A stretch of 64,000 nt of DNA from Mesorhizobium comanense (GTDB lineage Bacteria; Pseudomonadota; Alphaproteobacteria; Rhizobiales; Rhizobiaceae), in contig NZ_SCNN01000001.1 of NCBI RefSeq assembly GCF_005503535.1, positions 62,001 through 126,000 of the forward strand. Direction: 5' to 3'. This document shows positions 52,996-62,322 of the stretch, in pieces. The notes under the pieces are model-generated. The model saw nothing but the letters and a program-made list of their open reading frames with translations, did no database searches and was not told the DNA's origin. Every line of letters begins with the position of its first letter. Positions within the stretch are counted from its first letter, which is position 1. Position numbers and translations under genes: made by a program.

Positions 52996-54606
52996 ATGTC
53001 GGAAGTCGGCAAACGCAATCCTGCCTGCGCGATCGATCGTATCGGTCTGAGCACCTCCGGCATGGTGCGCTACAATTTCGGCGCGGCCGCCCTTTACGAG
53101 GAATCGATCCGGCGTGGCGAGGCCCGGCTGACCGCGCAAGGCGCTCTGGTCGCCGAGACCGGCCAGCACACGGGCCGCTCGCCCAAGGACAAGTTCGTCG
53201 TGCGCGACGGCGCCACCGAGGCTGAAGTCTGGTGGGACAACAACAAGGCGATCTCGCCTGTCCAGTTCGAAACACTGCTCGCCGATTTCCGCGCCCATGC
53301 CGCGGACAAGGACCTCTATGTGCAGGATCTGGTCGGCGGTGCCGATGCGGAACTGAAGCTGCCCACGCGCGTCATCACCGAATTCGCCTGGCATTCGCTG
53401 TTCATCCGCAATCTGCTCATCCGGCCGGACAGGGCCGAACTCGACACGTTCGAGCCCGAAATGACGATCATCGACCTGCCGTCCTTCCGCGCCGACCCGG
53501 CGCGCCACGGCAGCCGCACGGAAACCATCATCGCCGTCGACCTGACGCGCAAGATCGTGCTGATCGGCGGCACCTCCTATGCCGGCGAAATGAAGAAGTC
53601 GGTGTTCACGATGCTGAACTACCTGCTGCCGCAAAAGGCCGTGATGCCGATGCACTGCTCGGCCAATGAAGGGCCGGCCGGTGACGCCGCGATCTTCTTC
53701 GGCCTGTCGGGCACCGGCAAGACCACGCTCTCGGCCGACCCGTCGCGCACGCTGATCGGCGACGATGAGCATGGCTGGGGACCGCATGGCATCTTCAATT
53801 TCGAGGGTGGCTGCTACGCCAAGACCATCAGGCTGTCGGCGGAAGCCGAGCCGGAGATATTCGCCACCACGCAGCGTTTCGGCACGGTGCTGGAAAATGT
53901 GGTGCTGGACGCCGACGGCGTGCCGGATTTCAATGACGGCCGGCTGACCGAAAACACGCGCTGCGCCTACCCGCTCGACTTCATTCCCAATGCCTCGAAG
54001 ACCGGCCGGGCCAACCATCCAGCGAATATCATCATGCTGACGGCCGACGCTTTCGGTGTGATGCCGCCGATCGCGCGGCTGACGCCTGCGCAGGCCATGT
54101 ATCATTTCCTGTCCGGCTACACGGCAAAGGTCGCCGGGACAGAAAAGGGCGTGACCGAGCCTGAAGCGACGTTCTCCACCTGTTTCGGCGCGCCCTTCAT
54201 GCCGCGCCATCCCTCGGAATACGGTAATCTGCTGCGCGAACTGATCGCGCTCCTCGGCGCCGATTGCTGGCTGGTCAACACCGGCTGGACCGGCGGCGCC
54301 TACGGCACCGGCAAGCGCATGCCGATCAAGGCGACGCGCGCTTTGCTCGCCGCCGCGCTCGACGGGTCGCTGAAGACGGGCGCCTTCCGCCGCGACGCCA
54401 ATTTCGGCTTCGAAGTGCCAGTGTCGGTGCCCGGCGTCGATGGCGCCATTCTCGATCCGCGCTCCACCTGGGCCGACAAGGCCGCCTATGACCGGCAGGC
54501 CGCAAGGCTGGTCGGCATGTTCGCCGTCAACTTCGAGAAATTCGAGCCGCATGTCGATGCAGCCGTCGTGGGCGCGGCCCCCCGCTTGCAGGAAGCGGCG
54601 GAGTAA
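52996..54606 (+). CDS. pckA: Phosphoenolpyruvate carboxykinase (ATP)
   Basis: Makes PEP from oxaloacetate and ATP, the gateway to gluconeogenesis. 536 residues from ATG 52996 ([14 protein letters not shown]). The kinase P-loop is [21 protein letters not shown] (Gly-Leu-Ser-Gly-Thr-Gly-Lys near 236), DDEHGW follows, and a [20 protein letters not shown] segment binds substrate. It is conserved beside chvI in rhizobia, where growth on succinate and other dicarboxylates needs it. A strong terminator follows. Confidence 0.97.
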   Translation: MSEVGKRNPACAIDRIGLSTSGMVRYNFGAAALYEESIRRGEARLTAQGALVAETGQHTGRSPKDKFVVRDGATEAEVWWDNNKAISPVQFETLLADFRAHAADKDLYVQDLVGGADAELKLPTRVITEFAWHSLFIRNLLIRPDRAELDTFEPEMTIIDLPSFRADPARHGSRTETIIAVDLTRKIVLIGGTSYAGEMKKSVFTMLNYLLPQKAVMPMHCSANEGPAGDAAIFFGLSGTGKTTLSADPSRTLIGDDEHGWGPHGIFNFEGGCYAKTIRLSAEAEPEIFATTQRFGTVLENVVLDADGVPDFNDGRLTENTRCAYPLDFIPNASKTGRANHPANIIMLTADAFGVMPPIARLTPAQAMYHFLSGYTAKVAGTEKGVTEPEATFSTCFGAPFMPRHPSEYGNLLRELIALLGADCWLVNTGWTGGAYGTGKRMPIKATRALLAAALDGSLKTGAFRRDANFGFEVPVSVPGVDGAILDPRSTWADKAAYDRQAARLVGMFAVNFEKFEPHVDAAVVGAAPRLQEAAE

Positions 54607-54642
54607 TCGCCGGATCGCCCTGGTTCATGGATCACGCATCAG

Positions 54643-54675
54643 AAAAGGCCCGATCTCGATCGGGCCTTTTCTTTT
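54643..54675 (+). terminator. Terminator of pckA
   Basis: AAAAGGCCCGAT (54643-54654) pairs with ATCGGGCCTTTT (54659-54670) around a 4-base loop, followed by CTTTTTCGG. It is about 40 bases past the stop. Confidence 0.93.
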
Positions 54676-54701
54676 TCGGTTCGCCGCGCCATGACTGCGG
54701 C

Positions 54702-55139
54702 ATGCCCAACGAAGACGCAATCATCATATCGGGCGAGGCGGTGATCCATCCGGGCGACCTGCACGAGGATTTCATCCGCTCGTCCGGTCCCGGCGGCCAG
54801 AACGTCAACAAGGTGGCGACCGCGGTGCAACTCCGCTTCGATGCGGCCAATGCCGAGGGTCTTTCGGAGCGGGTGCGCGCCCGCGCCATCAGGCTCGCCG
54901 GCCAGCGTGCCACCAAGGACGGCGTCATCGTCATCGAGGCCGGGCGCTTCCGCACCCAGGAGCAGAACCGTGCGGACGCGCGGGCGCGGCTGACGGCGCT
55001 TGTCGCCAAGGCTGCCGAACCGCCGCCGCCGCCGCGCAAGAAGACGAAGCCGTCGAAAGGGGCGGTGGAGCGGCGTCTCAAGACCAAGGCCGGTCGCGGC
55101 ACGATCAAGAAGCTGCGCGGCCGGGTAGAGAACGATTAA
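54702..55139 (+). CDS. arfB: Ribosome-rescue peptidyl-tRNA hydrolase ArfB (YaeJ)
   Basis: 145-residue release-factor-like protein that frees stalled ribosomes. The catalytic GGQ lies in SSGPGGQNVNKVATAV (near 28-43), and the C-terminal tail (KKTKPSKGAVERRLKTKAGR) is Lys/Arg-rich, as needed to enter the empty mRNA channel. The start at 54702 (MPNEDAI) follows the pckA terminator; an upstream ATG is in the terminator. No ssrA or arfA partner is visible. Confidence 0.92.
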   Translation: MPNEDAIIISGEAVIHPGDLHEDFIRSSGPGGQNVNKVATAVQLRFDAANAEGLSERVRARAIRLAGQRATKDGVIVIEAGRFRTQEQNRADARARLTALVAKAAEPPPPPRKKTKPSKGAVERRLKTKAGRGTIKKLRGRVEND

Positions 55140-55226
55140 GCAGCATACCCGTAGGGCGCGAAACCGCTTTCAATTTTGCGTTGCAGATGCAAGGTTTCCT
55201 TATTGCCACAGCAAGGAGACCTGAAG

Positions 55227-55691
55227 ATGGGTATGTTCGATTTCGTCAAGAGCGTCGGCAAGAAGCTCGGCATCGGAGGCGACGAGGAAGCGGCCCCCAC
55301 AGCCGACACGCTCAAGAAGGAGCTCGATTCGCACAAGCTCGGCACGGACGGCGTGCAGGTCGTCGTCCAGGGTGATACGGCGGTGCTGAAGGGCGTGGTC
55401 AAGGACCAGTCGATCTTCGAGAAGGCGGTCATCGCGGTGGGCAACACGCTCGGCGTCTCCAAGGTGCAGGCGGATGAGTTGCAGGTCGCACCGGACGCCG
55501 GCAAGGCGGCCGCCCCGGCCAAGGAGCCGACCTTCTACACCGTGCAGAAGGGCGACAACCTCTGGAAAATCGCCGAGAAGAGCTACGGCAAGGGCCAGGG
55601 CGCCAAGAACACGGCCATCTTCGAGGCCAACAAGCCGATGCTGACGCATCCCGACAAGATCTATCCGGGCCAGGTGCTGCGCATTCCCTGA
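55227..55691 (+). CDS. BON-LysM domain protein (YgaU/Kbp type)
   Basis: 154-residue protein. The N-terminal part is MGMFDFVKSVGKKLG; a BON domain covers about 25-80 (VVVQGDTAVLKGVVKDQSIF) and a LysM domain about 103-154 (YTVQKGDNLWKIAEKSYG). Same layout as the potassium-binding Kbp/YgaU of E. coli. No signal peptide. It is followed by a strong bidirectional terminator and converges on the TonB receptor gene. Confidence 0.9.
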   Translation: MGMFDFVKSVGKKLGIGGDEEAAPTADTLKKELDSHKLGTDGVQVVVQGDTAVLKGVVKDQSIFEKAVIAVGNTLGVSKVQADELQVAPDAGKAAAPAKEPTFYTVQKGDNLWKIAEKSYGKGQGAKNTAIFEANKPMLTHPDKIYPGQVLRIP

Positions 55692-55726
55692 TCCGGGTTA
55701 CCGGGGTGCGCCGTTCGCGACGGCCA

Positions 55727-55770
55727 AAAATGCCGCGCATCCGAAAGGACGCGCGGCATTTTCTTTTTTT
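55727..55770. terminator. Bidirectional terminator between the LysM gene and the TonB receptor
   Basis: AAAATGCCGCGC (55727-55738) pairs with GCGCGGCATTTT (55751-55762) with a 12-base loop. CTTTTTTT follows on the plus strand, and TTTTT from AAAAA follows on the minus strand. The receptor stop TAA (55771-55769) lies in the T run. Confidence 0.92.
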
Positions 55771-57976
55771 ACCAGCGGCGCTTCAGCGACGCCGTGATGT
55801 TGCGGCCCTGGCCCAGATAACAATAGCCGCTGTTGCACACGGTGAGGCGCTCGTCGGCGATGTTGCGGACGGCGAAAGCGGCGCTGACGCCTTCGAATTT
55901 CTTGTCGATGGCGCCGAAATCATAGGAAGCCGAGGCATCGAGATAGACCACGGCGTCGTTCTTGGCGGTGTTCTTCGTGTCGGTATAGGTCGAGCCCTGC
56001 AGCCGCAGCCCGGCGCCGACCGAAAGCCCCGGAGCGGCACTGCCCTCGTCGAATTTGTAGTTGGCCCAGAGGCTTGCCACATGCGCTGGCGTGACGGCTG
56101 GAACCTTGCCGATCTCCGCGGCTGCGCCGTCGGTGATTTCGGCATGATTGTAATTATAGGCAGCGATCACATCCAGGCCATCCAGGACGGCCGCGCGGGC
56201 CTCGAGCTCAAAGCCGTTGCTGGTGACTTCGCCCAGCGCCCGGTATGTGCCCGTGTTGGCGTTGACGACCACCGGCTTGTTTTTCTCGACAAGATGATAG
56301 GCGACCGCCGACAGGAGGATGTCGGTCCCCGGAGGTTGATACTTTATCCCCAGTTCGAACTGCTCGCCCTTCGTCGGCTGGAGGATATCGCCTGACTCGG
56401 ATCGGTTCGTGACCGGCTCGAACGAGGTCGCATAACTCGCGAAGGGTGCGACGCCATTGTCGAACAGATAGAGGGCGCCGGCCTGCATGCTGAAGGCGTT
56501 CTTGTTCAAGCCCTCGGAACTGGCGGTGCCGTAGAGCGGGGAGGTCGAGTCACGGGTCTGCTCGACCCAGGTCTGGCGGCCGCCAAGCGTGAAGCGCCAT
56601 TTGTCCAGCTCGACCTGATCCAGCGCATAGATGCCGGTCTGGCGCAGATTTGCCTCGGAAAGCGAGAAATTATAGTCCGGCGTTGGGCCGGAAACACCGT
56701 AGGTCGGGTTGGCGATGTCGAAATCATAGGCAGGATTGACGGGCCCCATCCCGTAACCGAAGGACGAGGTCAGGTTCGTGTAGTCGAGGCCGAGCAGGAA
56801 AGTATGGGCCATCGCCCCGGTGTCGAACTTGGCCTCCACCTGGTTGTCGGCCTGGAACACGTTCATCTCGTCACGGATCGAATTCGCATAGCGATGCGCG
56901 ATGGTGCCGTCCCAGCCGGAGATGGCGAGATAGCGCGCCCTCAGGTCGAGATGGGAATAGCGGACATTCTGGCGCACGGTGATGCCGTCGCCGAAATCAT
57001 GCTCGAACTTGTAGCCGATCTGCTGCTGCCGGGTCTTCTGGTAGTCGTAGTCGGGATCGCTTTCACGCAACTGGAGAACTTTCCCTGACGAAGGATCGGT
57101 GACCGCGCCGACATTGGAATCCGTTTCATCGGCCTGCACCAGTCCGTAGACCGTGAACGACGTGGCGGCATCGGGATTCCAGGTGAACGAGGGCTGCAGG
57201 AAATAGCGGTCGTCGGCGATGTCGAAATTGGTATCGCCGTTCCGCGCCAGGCCGACGATCCTGTAGAGAAATTCGTCGCTGCCTTCTGTGACGGGACCGC
57301 CGAAATCGAAAGCGGCCTGCGCCCTGTCCTTGGTGCCGTAGAGCAGTTCGACTTCGCGGATCTTTTCCTCGGTCGGCAGCTTGGGCACCTTGTTGACGAT
57401 GCCGGCCGGCGTTCCCGCGCCGTAGAGCACAGAGACCGGTCCCTTGATCACTTCGACGCGTTCGAGCGAATACGGGTCGGTGCGGAACATGCCGTAATTG
57501 ATGTAGGGCTGGCGGATACCGTCCTTGTAGTCGCCGAGCGTCGTGGCGTCGTAGCCTCTGATATAGATCTGGTCGAAGCGCGGATCGAAGCCGTAGGCGC
57601 CGGTGCTCACGCCGGCGGAATAGCGCACCGCCTCGATAATGTCTTGCGCGCCGCGCTCCTCCAGCTCCTTGCGTGTCACCACCGAGACCGAGCGCGGCGT
57701 CTCGATGAGCGGCGTGTCGGTCTTGGTCGCACCGGCACTGCGCTTGGCGGCCACGGTCTTGTCGTCATCGCGGGTCTTGCCGTCACCCTTGCCGCTGACG
57801 GTGATCTGCTCCAGCACCCCCGTGCCCTCAGCTGCCTGGGTACCGGCCTGCTGTGCCGATGCATGACCAGCGCCAAGCAGCGTGGTCAGGCATGTGGTTG
57901 CGACAAGGCCCGTGCGATACCAGGCGCGATTGCGAAAAACCCTCTCAAGACCCTGACGAGAAACCACTTTCAACAT
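55769..57976 (-). CDS. TonB-dependent siderophore receptor (ferrichrome/FhuA-FpvA type)
   Basis: Outer-membrane receptor of 735 residues. A long signal peptide (about 42 residues, ending near AGHASA) is followed by a TonB-box-like segment (LEQITVSG), a plug domain with ETPRSVSVVTRKELEERG (near 92) and VEVIKGPVSVLYGAGTPAGI, and a 22-strand barrel that ends in the aromatic C-terminus NITASLKRRW. It fits the TIGR01783 siderophore-receptor group. No transporter gene is adjacent, so the ligand is open. A candidate iron-responsive operator lies upstream. Confidence 0.92.
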   Translation of the reverse strand: MLKVVSRQGLERVFRNRAWYRTGLVATTCLTTLLGAGHASAQQAGTQAAEGTGVLEQITVSGKGDGKTRDDDKTVAAKRSAGATKTDTPLIETPRSVSVVTRKELEERGAQDIIEAVRYSAGVSTGAYGFDPRFDQIYIRGYDATTLGDYKDGIRQPYINYGMFRTDPYSLERVEVIKGPVSVLYGAGTPAGIVNKVPKLPTEEKIREVELLYGTKDRAQAAFDFGGPVTEGSDEFLYRIVGLARNGDTNFDIADDRYFLQPSFTWNPDAATSFTVYGLVQADETDSNVGAVTDPSSGKVLQLRESDPDYDYQKTRQQQIGYKFEHDFGDGITVRQNVRYSHLDLRARYLAISGWDGTIAHRYANSIRDEMNVFQADNQVEAKFDTGAMAHTFLLGLDYTNLTSSFGYGMGPVNPAYDFDIANPTYGVSGPTPDYNFSLSEANLRQTGIYALDQVELDKWRFTLGGRQTWVEQTRDSTSPLYGTASSEGLNKNAFSMQAGALYLFDNGVAPFASYATSFEPVTNRSESGDILQPTKGEQFELGIKYQPPGTDILLSAVAYHLVEKNKPVVVNANTGTYRALGEVTSNGFELEARAAVLDGLDVIAAYNYNHAEITDGAAAEIGKVPAVTPAHVASLWANYKFDEGSAAPGLSVGAGLRLQGSTYTDTKNTAKNDAVVYLDASASYDFGAIDKKFEGVSAAFAVRNIADERLTVCNSGYCYLGQGRNITASLKRRW

Positions 57977-58057
57977 GCCTCATTCCGCTTTTTCGCGGCG
58001 TGGGTCCGTCCCCGGCGCCCACGCGCGATTTGTTGCCTAAAACACTCAAGTTCAAAT

Positions 58058-58089
58058 GTTGACTATGGGAGTCATGTTTCATAGTCAAC
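58058..58089 (-). promoter_or_regulatory. 10-bp inverted repeat and TGA-N9-TCA motif upstream of the TonB receptor
   Basis: GTTGACTATG (58058-58067) and CATAGTCAAC (58080-58089) are perfect inverted arms separated by 12 bases. Overlapping them, TGACTATGGGAGTCA (58060-58074) has the TGA-N9-TCA form described for the rhizobial iron-responsive operator of RirA. On the minus strand a TTGACT -35-like box with a plausible spacing also lies here. Iron control is inferred. Confidence 0.6.
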
Positions 58090-58227
58090 CGCCATGGGCG
58101 AAATCGGCGGTCGAATCCCGGGTCTGTTCGCAACGCCGGGCGAGACTATCTCGGCTCGCTTCCATCGCGGCTTTCGGGTCGCCGTTCGCTTCGGACAATG
58201 GCATGTTGGAGCGACGAACCACGCCGT

Positions 58228-58869
58228 ATGAGGCAATCCATGCTCGTTCTGCCCAAAGGTGTCCGCCACATGCCGGCCTACCTGCCGCGCGCCACGCAAG
58301 AGGCAGTCGTCGAGGCGGTGAGAGGCATCGTCCAGCGGGCGCCGCTGTTCGTTCCGGCCATGCCACGCACGGGCAAGGAGATGAGCGTGCGCATGACCAA
58401 TTGCGGCACGCTCGGCTGGGTCACGGACAAGGAGCGGGGCTATCGCTATCAGCCGACGCATCCGCTGACCGGAGAGCCATGGCCGCCCATTCCCGAGGCT
58501 CTGCTCGATCTGTGGCGGCAAGTGTCCGGCTACCCGCATTTGCCCGAGGCCTGCCTGGTGAATTTCTACGCGCCGGACGCCAGGATGGGCCTGCACCAGG
58601 ACCGCGACGAGGCCGATTTCGCCGCACCCGTCGTCTCGGTCTCGCTGGGCGACGATTGCCTGTTCCGGGTCGGCCAGACGACGCGCGAGGGAGGCACCAA
58701 GTCGTTCAGGCTGAAAAGCGGCGACGTCGTCGTGCTCGGCGGCGAGGGCCGTCTCGCCTTCCACGGCGTCGACCGGATCTATCCGTCGACCTCGGCGCTG
58801 CTCAAGAACGGCGGCAGGATCAATCTGACGCTGCGGCGCGTGACGAAGCCGCACGAAGGCCCGGCATAA
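58228..58869 (+). CDS. alkB: DNA/RNA oxidative dealkylase AlkB
   Basis: 213-residue Fe(II)/2-oxoglutarate dioxygenase that removes 1-methyladenine and 3-methylcytosine lesions. Metal ligands are in GLHQDRDEADF (His-x-Asp, near 124) and LAFHGVDR (distal His, near 176), and the 2-oxoglutarate/Arg motif is GRINLTLRR near the end. ATGs at 58228, 58240 and 58198 are all in frame; 58228 fits the family best. No ada or alkA partner is visible. Confidence 0.92.
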   Translation: MRQSMLVLPKGVRHMPAYLPRATQEAVVEAVRGIVQRAPLFVPAMPRTGKEMSVRMTNCGTLGWVTDKERGYRYQPTHPLTGEPWPPIPEALLDLWRQVSGYPHLPEACLVNFYAPDARMGLHQDRDEADFAAPVVSVSLGDDCLFRVGQTTREGGTKSFRLKSGDVVVLGGEGRLAFHGVDRIYPSTSALLKNGGRINLTLRRVTKPHEGPA

Positions 58870-58924
58870 GCCGATCTTAACGCGCCTCGCCTACAAGACT
58901 GCCAGGATCCTGGAAAACAGCGCA

Positions 58925-60151
58925 ATGGCACCGCTTGATCAGACTGTCCGCAACCGTTCCGATTTCCGCTTCGCGGCCCTGGTGCTGTGCACCGGCATCC
59001 TGGTCGGGCTGCGCTACCACATGGCCCTGTGGACCTTCGAACCGAATGGCTTCTCCGAGCTCAGCGACCGGCTGCCTTACTGGGATTTCACCAATCTGTG
59101 GGCTGGTGGGCGCATGGCGCTCGACGGCCATGTCGCGTGGCTGTTCGACGTCGATACCTATCGCGCCGCGCTGCGGCGGATGTTCTCGCCCGATCTTCCC
59201 AACCAGGAATGGAGCTATCCGCCCAGCATCCTGATCTTCGGCGCGCCGCTCGCGCTGCTGCCGATCTTTCCGGCCTATTTCGTGTGGACATTCGGCACTG
59301 TCTTCTGCCTCTGGCTGGCGGTGCGGCCGCTGAAACTGGGCGCGCTCGCGGAAGCGGCCATCTGCTTGTGCCCCGCCGTCTTCGTCAACGCCATCTTCGG
59401 CCAGAATGGTGCCCTGACCACGGCCATGCTGATCGGCGGACTGGCCGTCGCGCCAAGGCGCCCGATCCTGGCCGGACTGCTGTTCGGGCTGCTCACGGTC
59501 AAGCCGCATCTCGGCATTCTGGTCCCCTTCTGCCTGCTGGCCAGCGGCAATTGGCGCGCCATCGTCGCCGCCGCTTTTTCGGCGGCGGCGCTGTTCTTGT
59601 TGACCGGTGTCTCGCTGGGTTTCGACGTCTGGCGCCTGTTCTGGACCGAAACCCGCCCCTTGATGACCGCGATTCTGGAGGCGCCCTATCCGCAACCCTA
59701 CCAGTCCAACGCCGCGACCATGTTCTTCCTGGCGCGCGCCTGCGGGGGAGGGCTGACGGTCGCTTATGCCATGCAGGCCGTGGCCACGATCGCCGCCATC
59801 GCCGCCGCCGTCTGGGCGTGGCTGCCCTGGCGGCAAGCCCAGCACGGCGAGAGGGTGGTTCTCACCGCCGTTCTGGCGACGGTTGCGACACCCTATGGCT
59901 ACAGCTACGACACGGTCGGTCTTGCCGTCGCCGTCGCCTACCTGTTCGTGACGCGCGCCAACATGCCCCGCTTCTTCCTGGCGCTGGTCTGGCTCTATCC
60001 CGCCATCGCTCATCTGGTGAACGGTGTCGGGCTTGGCATCGGTATCCTCGTGCCCTTGTCGCTGTCGGGATGGATGCTTGCCGATATGGCAACCCGCGAG
60101 CGGGGGAGCCTCGCTCCAACGGCGGTGGACGGCCAGACGCCTCTATACTGA
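58925..60151 (+). CDS. DUF2029 / GT87 family membrane glycosyltransferase
   Basis: 408-residue integral membrane protein with about nine or ten hydrophobic helices. The GT87 landmarks are PYWDFTNLWAGGRMAL (near 51), EWSYPPSILIFGAPLALLP (near 96) and LLTVKPHLGILVPF (near 190), the same pattern as polyprenyl-phosphate-mannose-dependent mannosyltransferases. It probably adds a sugar to an envelope lipid or glycan. It faces the NTP_transf_5/GT2 run tail to tail, suggesting a surface-glycan neighbourhood. Confidence 0.82.
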   Translation: MAPLDQTVRNRSDFRFAALVLCTGILVGLRYHMALWTFEPNGFSELSDRLPYWDFTNLWAGGRMALDGHVAWLFDVDTYRAALRRMFSPDLPNQEWSYPPSILIFGAPLALLPIFPAYFVWTFGTVFCLWLAVRPLKLGALAEAAICLCPAVFVNAIFGQNGALTTAMLIGGLAVAPRRPILAGLLFGLLTVKPHLGILVPFCLLASGNWRAIVAAAFSAAALFLLTGVSLGFDVWRLFWTETRPLMTAILEAPYPQPYQSNAATMFFLARACGGGLTVAYAMQAVATIAAIAAAVWAWLPWRQAQHGERVVLTAVLATVATPYGYSYDTVGLAVAVAYLFVTRANMPRFFLALVWLYPAIAHLVNGVGLGIGILVPLSLSGWMLADMATRERGSLAPTAVDGQTPLY

Positions 60152-60172
60152 GCCGGACGAGGCCGCGCTCTC

Positions 60173-61648
60173 TCAGCGCGGCGGCGAAAATACCGCCGAA
60201 ATCAGTTGGAATGGGAGCGCGCCATAGGCGGCGACCGCTCTCGCATCGTCCCATTGGCGGAATTGCCGGGACGGGCGCGCCTCCAGCGTCAAGGTCTCCC
60301 TTTCTCCGTCAAGCCTCACCCTGCCGCGAAAATGCAGCAGCCTCTCCCTGCCGGATCGGCTGATGACCATGGTGCGCAGGCGCGCGACATGGTCGTCGCC
60401 GGCGTTGATCTCCATCTCGATACGCCGCCGCACTGGCGGAACACTGACCCTGACGACAATATCCAGCATCATCTCGCCCTCCGTCTTCGGACAGGAGATG
60501 CCTTGCGAGAACACAGGCGGCAGGCGCGCCGCCTGCGGCACATGGCTGGCCGTCTTGCCGCGCCACGCTCTGGCGGCGGGCTCCTGCCGCAGCCTGCCGC
60601 TCTTGCGCTTCAGCCGCAATTGCTTGGCAAAGCCGCGCGACAGCCAGACCAGCCTGCCGAAGTCGGTGCGTGGCTTGGCCTGCAGCATCGCCGACCAGCG
60701 CGAGAGGCCGGTACTGTCGGCCATGCCCACCACCCTGGCAAGCACCGCCTCGGGCACCTCCACGCCGATCTCCAGTGCGAGATAGGTAAGCGCCACCGCA
60801 GCGGCGGCCTCTATGCCGCGCCTGGCCACGACATCGAGAAACACGTCCCAGTCGACATCGCCGCCGCGGATCGCCACGGCGCAGTCGACCAGCCAGTCGC
60901 TGTGCGTGTGGGCGTCGAGCCCGCCATGCCCGATGGCCAGAGTCATGCGATCGGCCGCCGACGGCACCACAACGGCGACGTTGCTGAATTCGGCGGGCAA
61001 TGCCCGCTGCCAGATCGCCAGATCGTCTTCGGCGCTCTGCTGCGACCCGTCATAGGCAAGTTGGTGCAGGTCGATGTCGCCGAAATTGCCCTTGAAGAAA
61101 TTCATCGAGCGCAGCGATGCCAGCCGCGTCTTCAGATATTGCGGACTGACGCCGGTGGCGATCTGCCAGTCTCGTTCGCGCAGCACGTCGAAGGCCGTCT
61201 GCATGTCTCGCGGCCGCACCAGTATGTCGATGTCGTGCGCCACCCGGCCACGCTGCGCCGAGGCGTTCACCGCGATGCGGCTGGCGCCCTTGATCAGCAT
61301 CACCTTGCAGCCGGCCTCCACCATTGCCAGCAGCGCCGGCTCGGCCTCACGCATGGCCATGCGCGATTTGGTCCACAGCATCTTCTGCAGGCCGACGAGA
61401 CGCGGATAGGCGGGATGCCCGGCAAGCTCCTTGCCGAACCGGTCCGAAATCGCCGCCAGCAGCCGATGTTCACGAAACGACGCCTGATCGATGTCGTTCT
61501 CGGAAAGCCAGCGCGCGGCGGCATGCCGCGCCGCGGCGTCGTCGGCCAGCAGCGCGGCCTTGAGCAACTGGTCGAGCCCGCCGGTCGGCCAGGACCAGCC
61601 ATAGTCCGGAAAGCGGCGGCCTATGCGGCGGGTTTTGACGGCCGTCAA
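60173..61648 (-). CDS. Nucleotidyltransferase family protein (NTP_transf_5, PF14907 type)
   Basis: 491-residue protein. The nucleotidyltransferase region covers about 95-330, with KVMLIKGASRIAVNASAQRG, VAHDIDILVRP (Asp-x-Asp, the likely metal-binding pair, near 147) and GDIDLHQLAYDG. The C-terminal 150 residues are a separate basic region of unknown fold. This family occurs in lasso-peptide clusters and in polysaccharide gene runs with HprK-like kinases. It overlaps the next GT2 gene by 4 bases (ATGA), so it is part of a coupled operon. Confidence 0.78.
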   Translation of the reverse strand: MTAVKTRRIGRRFPDYGWSWPTGGLDQLLKAALLADDAAARHAAARWLSENDIDQASFREHRLLAAISDRFGKELAGHPAYPRLVGLQKMLWTKSRMAMREAEPALLAMVEAGCKVMLIKGASRIAVNASAQRGRVAHDIDILVRPRDMQTAFDVLRERDWQIATGVSPQYLKTRLASLRSMNFFKGNFGDIDLHQLAYDGSQQSAEDDLAIWQRALPAEFSNVAVVVPSAADRMTLAIGHGGLDAHTHSDWLVDCAVAIRGGDVDWDVFLDVVARRGIEAAAAVALTYLALEIGVEVPEAVLARVVGMADSTGLSRWSAMLQAKPRTDFGRLVWLSRGFAKQLRLKRKSGRLRQEPAARAWRGKTASHVPQAARLPPVFSQGISCPKTEGEMMLDIVVRVSVPPVRRRIEMEINAGDDHVARLRTMVISRSGRERLLHFRGRVRLDGERETLTLEARPSRQFRQWDDARAVAAYGALPFQLISAVFSPPR

Positions 61649-62322
61649 GTCGGAGCCGCCTTGTTGCGTGCCCGCCGCTGCATGGCGAGCCGCGCTACTT
61701 CCAGGTAGCCTCGGTCGCGCTGGGGATCGCGCCCATAGGAGAGGCTGCCCGGCCGGATGCGCCGCAGGGCAAGCACATCGACCATCATGACGAACATGAA
61801 GCCTTCCTCCCGGGCGCGGGCGATCCAGTCGATCATTTCGCCGCGGCCCCCGGGCGGATCGGTCATCTGCCCGATGGCGGTCGCGACTTCGCGGCGGATC
61901 ATCATGGTGCTTCGCGACCAGCCGGGCACGGGCTCCGGCCCCAAATCGTCAGGCCGGTCATTGCGGAAGGTGCGCAGATGGCAGAAGACCGCCGATGTTG
62001 CAGGAGAGCTGGCGAAATGCGCCAACTGCCGCTCGACCTTGTCCGGCAGCCACAGATCGTCCGCGTCGAGCGTGGCGATGAATGGTGTCGACAGCAAAGC
62101 CATGCCTCGGGTCGTGGCGCTGCCAGGGCCGGCATTGTCCTGGCGTATCAGGCGCACCGGCATGTCCAGGGTGGCGATCACACCGGCCAAATCGTCGGTC
62201 GAGCCGTCGTCGACGATGACGATGTCGCGTGGCTTCAACGTTTGGGCCATCACAGAGGCCAGCGTCTCGGAGATGGTCGTGGCCGCGTTGAATGCCGGAA
62301 TGACGACGCCGTACTCGTTCAT
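61645..62322 (-). CDS. Glycosyltransferase family 2
   Basis: 225-residue GT-A enzyme. N-terminal YGVVIPAFNAATTISETLASV, DIVIVDDGSTDD (near 35), ATLDADDLWLPDKVE (metal-binding Asp-Ala-Asp, near 85). No membrane helix. Its sequence differs clearly from the two following GT2 enzymes, so it is not part of their duplication. It starts at 62322 with a 1-base overlap (TGATG) with the next gene. Confidence 0.88.
   Translation of the reverse strand: MNEYGVVIPAFNAATTISETLASVMAQTLKPRDIVIVDDGSTDDLAGVIATLDMPVRLIRQDNAGPGSATTRGMALLSTPFIATLDADDLWLPDKVERQLAHFASSPATSAVFCHLRTFRNDRPDDLGPEPVPGWSRSTMMIRREVATAIGQMTDPPGGRGEMIDWIARAREEGFMFVMMVDVLALRRIRPGSLSYGRDPQRDRGYLEVARLAMQRRARNKAAPT

Noticed and set aside
53232..53669. 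Alternative-frame protein inside pckA
   Set aside because: Arg-rich shadow of the pckA gene.
58110..58140. tRNA T-loop-like sequence (GGTCGAATCCCGGG)
   Set aside because: No matching acceptor stem or cloverleaf nearby; chance match in the region upstream of alkB.
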